NCBI GenBank assembly: GCA_900769055.1
Contig: CAAGFF010000040.1
Location: 1-5,596 of the forward strand
Origin: an uncultured Prevotella sp.
Lineage (GTDB): Bacteria > Bacteroidota > Bacteroidia > Bacteroidales > Bacteroidaceae
Direction of reading: 5' to 3'
Length of the DNA stretch: 5,596 nt
The position numbers were made by a program, and so were the translations under genes. This document shows positions 1-5,471 of the stretch, in pieces. Position 1 is the stretch's first letter, and each line of letters begins with the position of its first letter. The notes under the pieces are model-generated. The model did no database searches and was not told the origin of the DNA. It saw only the letters and a program-made list of their open reading frames with translations.

Positions 1-93
1 AGTATGTTGTCAACAGACGGTGACAGTGACAGATGTTTTGCAACTTTTTATTTATATCAAGGTAATTCAACTTCCGTTATTTCAAATAGATTG

Positions 94-117
94 TGGTTCA
101 GGGCATGCCTTGAACTA
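94..117. promoter_or_regulatory. 24-bp imperfect dyad centred on GCATGC
   Basis: The two halves of this segment are reverse complements except for two G/T positions. The core is TTCAGGGCATGCCTTGAA (97-114), centred between 105 and 106. With no spacer between the arms, it looks more like a site for a dimeric DNA-binding protein than a terminator, and no T-tract follows on either strand. It lies 38 bp beyond the leftward -7 box, on the transcribed side, so if that promoter is real the dyad would fall in its transcribed leader. The symmetry is seen directly; the operator role is inference. Confidence 0.4.
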
Positions 118-154
118 TTGTTTACCGGCATCAAGCACATGCTAAACCATTAAA

Positions 155-162
155 CAAAGGTA
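155..162 (-). promoter_or_regulatory. Leftward Bacteroidota -7 box (TACCTTTG)
   Basis: Read on the - strand, this is TACCTTTG, an exact match to the Bacteroidota sigma-ABfr -7 consensus TAnnTTTG. It is the same octamer as the -7 box in front of pheS. No good -33 TTTG lies at the expected distance; the nearest candidate is ATTG. It would drive transcription toward the left end of the window, for a gene beginning near or beyond base 1. Its presence makes the palindrome array just to its right an inter-promoter element between two divergent units. Confidence 0.4.
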
Positions 163-164
163 AT

Positions 165-242
165 AAAACCACGTTTTCCCAATCAGAAAACGGCGTTTTT
201 TACATCATAAAACGGCGTTTTACAATCATAAAACGGCGTTTT
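165..242. repeat. Array of four 13-bp palindromes (AAAACGGCGTTTT), 21-22 bp apart
   Basis: Three exact copies of AAAACGGCGTTTT lie at 187-199, 209-221 and 230-242. A degenerate copy (AAAACCACGTTTT) lies at 165-177. Each exact copy is a palindrome around one central base. Start-to-start distances are 22, 22 and 21 bp, close to two helical turns, so all copies would present the same DNA face. The 8-9 bp spacers are also related, mostly ending in AATCAT or a one-base variant. This spacing is far too short for CRISPR spacers. The array ends 105 bp upstream of the candidate SPFH-RHH -7 box. It could be an operator array, a set of small hairpins, or one member of a dispersed genomic repeat; the sequence alone does not decide. 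Confidence 0.92.
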
Positions 243-346
243 TCTAACCATACTTATAAAAGACTGAGTTGTTACGCCGGGCGGAGCAAACCGTTAACAA
301 TGCATAAAATCTCATAGTCAAGCAGACAACATTAAACATATTATAG

Positions 347-354
347 TATATTTG
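347..354 (+). promoter_or_regulatory. Candidate -7 box for the SPFH-RHH unit (TATATTTG)
   Basis: TATATTTG matches the Bacteroidota -7 consensus TAnnTTTG. Transcription would start near 361, giving a leader of about 36 nt before the ATG at 397. No recognisable -33 TTTG is present about 20 bp upstream, so the promoter may be weak or need an activator. The box overlaps a possible TTG start codon at 352, which argues that the longer reading of the SPFH gene is not used. Confidence 0.5.
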
Positions 355-396
355 CAATATCAAAATGATATCACTAACAATTTAAACGGCTTGATT

Positions 397-1344
397 ATGG
401 AAAAGAAAGAATTCGAGTTTCATGGTGCGGTAAACGGCTTTTTGGCCTTCGCCCTTCTGTTTGCGTTATTGGCAGTTACAGCCTATATGACATACATCTT
501 TGTAGAGAGTGAGTCGTTATTGGCCATAGGGTCGGTTACCCTGTTTGCAGTCCTGCTGTTCTGCTTCAAAGGTTTCGTCCAGCAGGAGCCAAACGAGGCA
601 CGGGTAATGATGTTCTTCGGCAGATACCGAGGCACATTCACCAACGTAGGCTTTTACTGGACCAATCCTCTTCTCAACAGCAAGCGTCTCTCCCTCAGGG
701 CGCGCAATCTTGACGCGGAGCCAATAAAGGTTAACGACAAGACCGGCAACCCGATAATGATAGGACTCATGCTTGTGTGGAAACTCAGCGACACGTACAA
801 GGCGATGTTCGAAATTGATGCACAAACTATGGCATCATCGGCCGTTCCGGGTGTTGGAATTGGATCGAATGTGAACAGCATCATGAAGGCCTTCGAGCGT
901 TTCGTGCAGATACAGAGTGATGCTGCGCTACGGCAGGTAGCTGGCCAGTACGCATACGACGACACGGAGAGCACCAACGAGGAGATAACGCTCAGATGTG
1001 GTGGCGACGAGATAAACCAGCGTCTTGAGAAATGTCTTGACGAGCGTCTTGCCATGGCAGGCATAGAGATTGTCGAGGCACGAATAAACTACATTGCCTA
1101 TGCCCCGGAGATTGCGGCCGTAATGCTCAGGCGCCAGCAGGCCACAGCAATCATTATGGCAAGGGAGAAGATTGTGGAAGGTGCTGTCTCAATGGTTAAG
1201 ATGGCTCTTGAGAAACTGTCAGAAGAGAATGTTGTGGAGTTGGACGATGACAAGAAAGCGGCTATGGTCTCCAACTTGATGGTTGTTCTCTGCGGAGACG
1301 ACACTGCCAAGCCTGTTATGAACACAGGAACTCTCAACAACTGA
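397..1344 (+). CDS. SPFH/band 7 domain membrane protein
   Basis: This 315-residue protein of the stomatin/prohibitin/flotillin/HflK (SPFH, COG0330) superfamily is probably anchored in the inner membrane, with its SPFH domain on one face. Family members form large oligomeric rings or scaffolds that organise membrane patches and sometimes regulate membrane proteases; the specific role here is unknown. Two hydrophobic helices are visible at about residues 11-35 and 40-60. The SPFH domain follows (about 62-250) and begins with NEARVMMFFGRYRGT, a typical band 7 opening. An Ala/Glu-rich helix around 235-275, with RRQQATAIIMAREKIVEGA, matches the coiled segment that drives assembly. The C-terminal tail is short and polar. 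I chose ATG 397 over the TTG at 352 because the latter overlaps the -7 box and adds only polar, unconserved-looking residues. The stop codon overlaps the start of the RHH gene. Fold assignment is secure; function is not. Confidence 0.92.
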   Translation: MEKKEFEFHGAVNGFLAFALLFALLAVTAYMTYIFVESESLLAIGSVTLFAVLLFCFKGFVQQEPNEARVMMFFGRYRGTFTNVGFYWTNPLLNSKRLSLRARNLDAEPIKVNDKTGNPIMIGLMLVWKLSDTYKAMFEIDAQTMASSAVPGVGIGSNVNSIMKAFERFVQIQSDAALRQVAGQYAYDDTESTNEEITLRCGGDEINQRLEKCLDERLAMAGIEIVEARINYIAYAPEIAAVMLRRQQATAIIMAREKIVEGAVSMVKMALEKLSEENVVELDDDKKAAMVSNLMVVLCGDDTAKPVMNTGTLNN

Positions 1345-1553
1345 TGGCTGACAGCAAGAAGACAAATGCGCCTAAGCCTTTTGTTCTCAGGCTCGACCAC
1401 GACACTATGGCCGCTGTAGAGAAGTGGGCGGCAGACGAGTTCAGAAGCACCAACGGGCAGTTGCAATGGATTATAACGGAGGCTCTGAGAAAAGCCAAAA
1501 GACTGCCAAGGAAATCAAATCAGGCGAAAGCCACTCCGTCGGCAGAAGAATGA
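1344..1553 (+). CDS. Small ribbon-helix-helix (Arc-like) DNA-binding protein
   Basis: This 69-residue basic protein has a ribbon-helix-helix pattern: a beta strand FVLRLD (residues 13-18), a first helix at about 19-33 (HDTMAAVEKWAADEF) and a second at about 35-51 (STNGQLQWIITEALRKA), followed by a Lys/Arg-rich, disordered-looking tail. RHH proteins such as Arc and MetJ dimerise through the strand, which enters the DNA major groove. Its ATG shares the A of the SPFH stop codon (TGATG), so translation is probably coupled and the two proteins may be made in fixed proportion. It could be a repressor of its own operon, or an RHH domain that docks on SPFH oligomers instead of DNA. It resembles an antitoxin in size, but there is no toxin gene beside it. 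The RHH call comes from pattern and length, without a database comparison. Confidence 0.85.
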   Translation: MADSKKTNAPKPFVLRLDHDTMAAVEKWAADEFRSTNGQLQWIITEALRKAKRLPRKSNQAKATPSAEE

Positions 1554-1569
1554 AGACGGGGTGGCTTTC
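1526..1569 (+). terminator. 15-bp-stem hairpin across the RHH stop codon; probable transcript end
   Basis: The left arm GAAAGCCACTCCGTC (1526-1540) pairs with the right arm GACGGGGTGGCTTTC (1555-1569) over all 15 positions, with a single G-U wobble. The 14-nt loop (1541-1554) contains the RHH stop codon TGA (1551-1553). The hairpin lies between two convergent genes, where a terminator serving either strand is expected. No U-tract follows on the + strand (CCCTCC), and only broken T-runs follow on the - strand, so it may act instead as a 3' stabilising stem or as a factor-dependent terminator. Confidence 0.6.
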
Positions 1570-1597
1570 CCTCCACAACAATCAAAGAATAAGACCA

Positions 1598-2374
1598 TCA
1601 CAGGGAGAATTCTATTTCAGCACCATCGTATGCCAAATGCACATCCGATGGCAGCATGGAGCTGGCAAGGCTGTGAAGTCCTATTTTGTGGGTGAGGTGC
1701 GTAAGCCATGTTTCCTTGGCTCCTATTGCCCGTGATAGTTCCAGGGCATCGCTGACAAGGAAATGCGAGTGGTGGGGTTTCTCCCATCTGAGCGCGCTCA
1801 CCACAAGATGGTCTACTCCCCTAATCAGCTCCATGTTGGCTTGGTCAATGTATTTGATGTCCGTGATATATGCGAGGTTGCCTATTCTGAATCCGAGAAT
1901 GGGCAGTTGGTCGTGTACTACCTCCACGGGCATGACCGTTATATCGCCAATGGTAAACGGCTTGTGCGGAGAAATGGTATTAAGGCGGAGCCGCGGCACT
2001 CCGAGATAAAGCTCATCTGTGAAGCAATAGTACATCATCTGCTTTATAGCCCCGACAGCCTGACTGTTGGCGTAGAGGTCTATATCGCCAAACGCACAGT
2101 ATGGGCGCAAGTCGTCCACACCGCCAACGTGGTCGTAATGGGCGTGTGTGACAAGCACCCCGTCAATGCGCCGGAACTCCTTGTCCATGAGCTGCTGGCG
2201 TATGTCGGGACCACAGTCTATCAGCAGTCGGGTGCTGGCAGTCTCTATCATGGCGGCAGTACGCAACCTGCTGTCGTGCGGGTCACTGCTCTGGCATACC
2301 TCGCACGTGCAGCCCAGGGAAGGCACGCCGCCCGATGTTCCCGTACCAAGGAAATATAGCTTTGCCGTATTCAT
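1598..2374 (-). CDS. Metallo-beta-lactamase-fold hydrolase, PhnP-like
   Basis: This 258-residue cytosolic hydrolase most resembles PhnP, a cyclic phosphodiesterase that opens 5-phosphoribosyl 1,2-cyclic phosphate. The N-terminal glycine-rich strand (FLGTGTSGGVPS, 8-19) is followed by the HxHxDH metal motif at H77, H79, D81 and H82. Other likely active-site ligands are H154, D172 and H226. C22, C24 and C27 (CTCEVC) plus H229 reproduce the second, structural zinc site described for E. coli PhnP, down to the three-residue gap between the two C-terminal histidines. H202 or H204 in the HHSHF segment could be the general acid. Its ATG overlaps the murB stop codon by one base (TGATG on the - strand), so it is the last gene of the lipoprotein-murB operon. 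No phosphonate (phn) genes are visible, so the native substrate may be another cyclic nucleotide or sugar phosphate. Fold and metal sites are secure; substrate is inferred. Confidence 0.92.
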   Translation of the reverse strand: MNTAKLYFLGTGTSGGVPSLGCTCEVCQSSDPHDSRLRTAAMIETASTRLLIDCGPDIRQQLMDKEFRRIDGVLVTHAHYDHVGGVDDLRPYCAFGDIDLYANSQAVGAIKQMMYYCFTDELYLGVPRLRLNTISPHKPFTIGDITVMPVEVVHDQLPILGFRIGNLAYITDIKYIDQANMELIRGVDHLVVSALRWEKPHHSHFLVSDALELSRAIGAKETWLTHLTHKIGLHSLASSMLPSDVHLAYDGAEIEFSL

Positions 2375-3402
2375 CAGACGATATTCACCTCTGGCTGCAA
2401 GCTGATGCCGAAACGCTCGCTTACATCGTGCTGCACAGCCTTCATAAGCCTTACTATATCACTTCCCGTAGCCCCGCCCTTGTTGACAAGCACAAGGGCC
2501 TGGCGCGAGTGTACTCCGGCAGGACCGATGGTCTTGCCTTTCCATCCGCACTGGTCAATCATCCATCCTGCAGGTATCTTGTACGAGCTGTCCTCTTGTC
2601 CGTTTCTCACCTCATAGAATGGCATGGTGGGATAGTCCTTCCTTATGGCCTCGAAACGCTCGCGGCTTACTATGGGGTTCATAAAGAAGCTGCCTGCGTT
2701 GCCCTCCACCTTCGGGTCAGGGAGCTTGGCGTTTCTGATGTCTATGATTACCTCCCTTAGCTGCCGTGCCGTTGGCGTGGCTATGCCCTTGGCATCCAGT
2801 TCTGCCCTGATGTTGCCATAGTCTACGTGAGGAGCAAACGATGTTGAGAGCCTGTAGGTGACATGAGTTATGAGGAAACGGTTTCGCCACTCCCCCTTGA
2901 AACGGCTCTGCCTGTATGCGTAATGGCATTCCTCAGCCGGTATCGTCACCACCTTGCCTGTTGCTATCTCCACGGCCTCTACCGAGCAGATTACATCCTT
3001 GACCTCGGCTCCGTATGCCCCGATGTTCTGAACCGCACTTGCTCCTACCTGTCCAGGAATGAGCGAGAGGTTCTCAAGGCCGTAGAGTCCGTTACCGACG
3101 CAGTAGTCCACTACATCATCGAACACCAGCCCAGCCCAGCATCTTAGCGTAAGGCTCTTACTGTCAAGGCATACTCCCGAGCTGACATCGGCCATCGGAG
3201 CAGGCGTCACTACCGTACCGGGATAATCGGCGGTGAGCAGAAGATTACTGCCTCCACCAATAATCAGGAATGGAGATGAGGATATCATACCCGCCACTTC
3301 CACGGCCTCGGCCACAGATGCGTATTCAAGGAAACGTCCGCACTTGGCGTCAATGCCGAAAGTGTTGTGTTCCAGAAGTGAGTAATTTCTGATGTCGCGC
3401 AT
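2374..3402 (-). CDS. murB: UDP-N-acetylenolpyruvoylglucosamine reductase
   Basis: This cytosolic flavoenzyme uses NADPH to reduce UDP-GlcNAc-enolpyruvate to UDP-MurNAc, the second committed step of peptidoglycan precursor synthesis. Its 342 residues match the length of type I (E. coli-like) MurB. The FAD-binding motif IGGGSN is at 48-53 and the signature IPGQVGASAVQNIGAYG at 115-131. The type I loop with YRQSRF (163-168) includes R164, which likely corresponds to E. coli Arg159. The proton-donor serine is S238 in NAGSFFMNP (235-243), and the C-terminal catalytic glutamate is E338 in LQPEVNIV. The protein is full length, with every key residue present. It starts 3 nt after the lipoprotein stop and its stop overlaps the hydrolase start, so the three genes are almost certainly co-transcribed. 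Identification is very secure. Confidence 0.97.
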   Translation of the reverse strand: MRDIRNYSLLEHNTFGIDAKCGRFLEYASVAEAVEVAGMISSSPFLIIGGGSNLLLTADYPGTVVTPAPMADVSSGVCLDSKSLTLRCWAGLVFDDVVDYCVGNGLYGLENLSLIPGQVGASAVQNIGAYGAEVKDVICSVEAVEIATGKVVTIPAEECHYAYRQSRFKGEWRNRFLITHVTYRLSTSFAPHVDYGNIRAELDAKGIATPTARQLREVIIDIRNAKLPDPKVEGNAGSFFMNPIVSRERFEAIRKDYPTMPFYEVRNGQEDSSYKIPAGWMIDQCGWKGKTIGPAGVHSRQALVLVNKGGATGSDIVRLMKAVQHDVSERFGISLQPEVNIV

Positions 3403-3405
3403 AAC

Positions 3406-4269
3406 TTAACTTGAAAATTCCGTCAACAACCATTGTCCAGTGGCCTTCTGCCGCTTGAACACCATTTCTATCTCCAGTCCGTTCGAGATACCCCTGACAA
3501 CAAAAATCTTGGTCTTGCTCTCCGGGTATTCCTCTCCGTAAATGATATTGTAGATAGGTCCCTCGGGGATGAGCGCAGGCCTGAAGTCTGGCCATTGCCC
3601 GGGCATCATCCATCCCGTCATGGTAGAGAAATCATCATCGGGGTCGGGAGCCGTGAACTTCACCTCGTCGGCCATGCTCTCTATCTGGAACAGGGAGTCG
3701 GTGGCGAAACGCTCATAGAACTTCAGGAAGTTGGCATTGCTGTTCTTGTATATTGGCTCGTAACAGATGGACTTCATCCTCCACTCTCCCCGTACTCTGT
3801 CGAAGACAAATTTCTGAACCGTCTTGATGTCGAAGAAGATTTTCTCGACAACGACATGCGCCACCGCCGTGTCCTTGACAACATTCATGTGTTTCCAACT
3901 GTCGAACAGCAGGGTGTAATAGCCTTGCCGCATGAAGAAGCGCTCCATCCTCCACTTGCTCTTCTCCACAGTCTTCATCAGCTCTCCTTTCTTATATACT
4001 GGTAGCGGGAAGTCCACTCTCTCAAGTTGCAGTTTTTTGTTTGATGCAAAATTGAAGACGAAATCGTCAAACAGCTCGTCAGCCGCCTTTGGCATGGGAG
4101 TTTCTGCGATGATTTCCTCTGTTGAGTCGGCAGCAGCCGAGTCGGCCGGCAGTGAATCGGCAACGATGGAGTCGCCAACCTCCGGCTTCTTGTCCGTACA
4201 CCCGCTATTGGTGACGCACAAGGAGCAAACAAAAACCAGCAGCACAACAAAAAGCAAACCTTTGTTCAT
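3406..4269 (-). CDS. Putative lipoprotein, DUF4348-like
   Basis: This 287-residue secreted protein of unknown function heads the murB operon. It begins with a short basic N-terminus and a hydrophobic signal core (about 4-20), then NSGC with C24 as the probable lipidation site. A Ser/Ala/Asp-rich linker follows (about 31-62, with ADS repeated). The globular part from about 64 to the end opens with DELFDDFVFNFASN and contains several aromatic-rich strands (FFMRQGYY, FDSWKHM, MMPGQWPDF). I recall this pattern and length from the Bacteroidota DUF4348 family, whose members may have an NTF2-like fold; that is from memory. I chose ATG 4269 over the TTG at 4377 because the longer form would put the signal peptide behind 36 extra residues, and a -7 box (4309-4316) lies between the two starts. 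The lipobox is atypical, with Asn at -3. An envelope location is likely; any link to cell wall synthesis rests only on co-transcription with murB. Confidence 0.83.
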   Translation of the reverse strand: MNKGLLFVVLLVFVCSLCVTNSGCTDKKPEVGDSIVADSLPADSAAADSTEEIIAETPMPKAADELFDDFVFNFASNKKLQLERVDFPLPVYKKGELMKTVEKSKWRMERFFMRQGYYTLLFDSWKHMNVVKDTAVAHVVVEKIFFDIKTVQKFVFDRVRGEWRMKSICYEPIYKNSNANFLKFYERFATDSLFQIESMADEVKFTAPDPDDDFSTMTGWMMPGQWPDFRPALIPEGPIYNIIYGEEYPESKTKIFVVRGISNGLEIEMVFKRQKATGQWLLTEFSS

Positions 4270-4308
4270 TGTCCATTCTGTTAAGGTGGGTTCTATTAAA
4301 AACGCTGG

Positions 4309-4316
4309 CAAAAGTA
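4309..4316 (-). promoter_or_regulatory. -7 box of the lipoprotein-murB-hydrolase operon (TACTTTTG)
   Basis: On the - strand this reads TACTTTTG, matching TAnnTTTG. A TTTG candidate for the -33 box lies at 4339-4342, separated by 22 bp, slightly longer than the usual 19-21. Transcription would start near 4302, giving a leader of about 33 nt before the ATG at 4269. This supports the shorter lipoprotein start. Confidence 0.6.
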
Positions 4317-4402
4317 CATATAAAAATTGAGATAACGACAAAAAAAACATGATACTTTTATATTTTCGATGTTTCAATGTTTTATTTTCACTTTTTTATT
4401 AG

Positions 4403-4410
4403 TACCTTTG
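4403..4410 (+). promoter_or_regulatory. pheS: -7 box of pheS (TACCTTTG)
   Basis: TACCTTTG is an exact match to the Bacteroidota -7 consensus. A weak -33 candidate (TTTA, 4380-4383) lies 19 bp upstream. Transcription would start near 4417, leaving a leader of only about 14 nt before the ATG at 4431. This position decides the pheS start: the in-frame ATG at 4377 would lie upstream of the transcript. The divergent operon promoter is about 90 bp away. Confidence 0.65.
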
Positions 4411-4430
4411 CAGCAATTATTTTTTTAGAC

Positions 4431-5471
4431 ATGTTATTAGAAAAGATAGAAACACTTCTCAAAGAAGTTAGCGAGCTTAAGGCAAGCAATGCGGAAGAGC
4501 TTGAGCAGCTGAGACTGAAGTACCTCAGCAAGAAAGGCGAGATAAGCCTGTTGATGAACGATTTCCGTTCCGTACCGGCAGACCAGAAGAAGGTTGTCGG
4601 TATGAAAATCAATGAGTTGAAGCAGACTGCCACTCAGAAGATCAACGACCTTCGCGAGCAGTTTGCCGAGGCCGAGGCAACGTCAGACAACATAGACCTC
4701 ACCCGCAGCGCCTACCCCATAGCTCTCGGCACACGCCACCCGTTGATCATTGTCACCAACGAGATTATCGACATCTTCCAGCGCATGGGCTTCACACTTA
4801 CCACAGGTCCAGAGATAGACGATGACCTTCATGTGTTCACCAAGCTTAACTTTGCCGCCGACCATCCCGCCCGCGACATGCAGGACACATTCTTCATAGA
4901 GCAGAGCAAGCTCAACGATGTCACCAAGAACATACTCCTTCGTAGCCACACCTCTGGCGACCAGTCACACTACATGGAGAAGCATGAGGCTCCGATAAGG
5001 ATTATCTGCCCTGGCCGCGTATACCGCAACGAGGCTATCAGCGCACGCGCACACTGCTTCTTCCATCAGGTAGAGGGACTGTACGTAGACAAGAACGTCA
5101 GCTTTACCGACCTCAAGCAGGTGCTCCTTACCTTTGCCCGCGAGATGTTTGGCGAGGACACGAAGATACGTTTGCGTCCAAGCTATTTCCCATTCACGGA
5201 GCCAAGTGCTGAGATGGACATCTCATGCCATATCTGTGGAGGCAAGGGCTGTGGCTTCTGCAAGCACACCGGATGGGTGGAGATTCTTGGCTGTGGCATG
5301 GTAGACCCCAATGTGCTTGAGGCCTGCGGCATCGACAGTAAGGTTTACACAGGCTATGCCTTCGGTATGGGTGTAGAGCGCATCACCAACCTGAAATACC
5401 GCGTCAGCGACCTCCGCATGTTCTCAGAAAACGACACCCGCTTCCTGAAGGAATTTGAGGCAGCCAATTAG
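4431..5471 (+). CDS. pheS: Phenylalanyl-tRNA synthetase alpha subunit
   Basis: This is the catalytic class II subunit of the cytosolic (alpha-beta)2 enzyme that charges tRNA-Phe; PheT, the beta subunit, is not in the window. Its 346 residues are normal for bacterial PheS. The N-terminal coiled coil that contacts tRNA spans about 1-85. The catalytic domain opens with a motif 1 region around 102-130 (HPLIIVTNEIIDIFQRMGF). Motif 2 lies around 190-216 (ICPGRVYRNEA, then HCFFHQVEG) and motif 3 at 309-322 with GMGVER (R317). A Phe-pocket alanine equivalent to E. coli Ala294 is present as A310. H173, S175 and Q178 form the HTSxxQ substrate segment. A four-cysteine knuckle, C266, C269, C274 and C277, occurs in many bacterial PheS proteins. 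ATG 4431 is chosen over the in-frame ATG 4377 because of the -7 box between them. The TAG stop runs straight into a heptad repeat array. Confidence 0.98.
   Translation: MLLEKIETLLKEVSELKASNAEELEQLRLKYLSKKGEISLLMNDFRSVPADQKKVVGMKINELKQTATQKINDLREQFAEAEATSDNIDLTRSAYPIALGTRHPLIIVTNEIIDIFQRMGFTLTTGPEIDDDLHVFTKLNFAADHPARDMQDTFFIEQSKLNDVTKNILLRSHTSGDQSHYMEKHEAPIRIICPGRVYRNEAISARAHCFFHQVEGLYVDKNVSFTDLKQVLLTFAREMFGEDTKIRLRPSYFPFTEPSAEMDISCHICGGKGCGFCKHTGWVEILGCGMVDPNVLEACGIDSKVYTGYAFGMGVERITNLKYRVSDLRMFSENDTRFLKEFEAAN

Larger units (their letters stand above)
1..164. other. Intergenic stretch with no convincing gene
   Basis: I find no gene I would defend here. The + strand frame beginning at base 1 stays open to a TAA at 151-153; from the ATG at 4 it would encode 49 residues ending TGIKHMLNH. 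It could be the 3' tail of a gene lying to the left, but it shows no recognisable domain and the DNA is AT-rich and signal-like. On the - strand, an ATG at 140 gives only 27 codons (57-140). The stretch also holds a short direct repeat (TGACAGTGACAG, near 21-32), a 24-bp dyad (94-117) and a leftward -7 box (155-162). The last two suggest an upstream region shared by divergent units. Confidence 0.5.

Noticed and set aside
4..153. Small 49-residue gene on the + strand, or the tail of an upstream gene
   Set aside because: The frame is open from base 1 to the TAA at 151-153, but it has no recognisable domain, overlaps a dyad, and is opposed by a leftward -7 box. It cannot be excluded without sequence to the left.
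165..242. CRISPR array
   Set aside because: The repeat is only 13 bp and the spacers are 8-9 bp and resemble each other, which does not fit CRISPR architecture.
352..396. TTG start extending the SPFH protein by 15 residues
   Set aside because: The TTG lies inside the TATATTTG -7 box, and the extra residues precede a membrane segment that is already complete from ATG 397.
1344..1553. Antitoxin of a type II toxin-antitoxin pair
   Set aside because: RHH antitoxins are of this size, but the gene is coupled to an SPFH membrane protein and no toxin-like gene lies on either side.
1763..2359. 198-codon + strand open frame
   Set aside because: It lies wholly antisense to the hydrolase gene, which has a full set of metal ligands; the translation shows no domain.
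2335..3147. Further + strand open frames opposite murB
   Set aside because: They are shadows of murB, whose motifs and catalytic residues are all intact on the - strand.
3433..4005. 190-codon + strand open frame
   Set aside because: It is antisense to the lipoprotein gene, has no promoter box or recognisable domain, and follows codon bias mirrored from the opposite strand.
4270..4377. TTG start extending the lipoprotein by 36 residues
   Set aside because: It would bury the signal peptide inside the protein and begin upstream of the operon -7 box at 4309-4316.
4377..4430. PheM-type attenuator leader peptide
   Set aside because: The frame has no stop before pheS, no terminator/antiterminator stems are visible, and a promoter box falls inside it.
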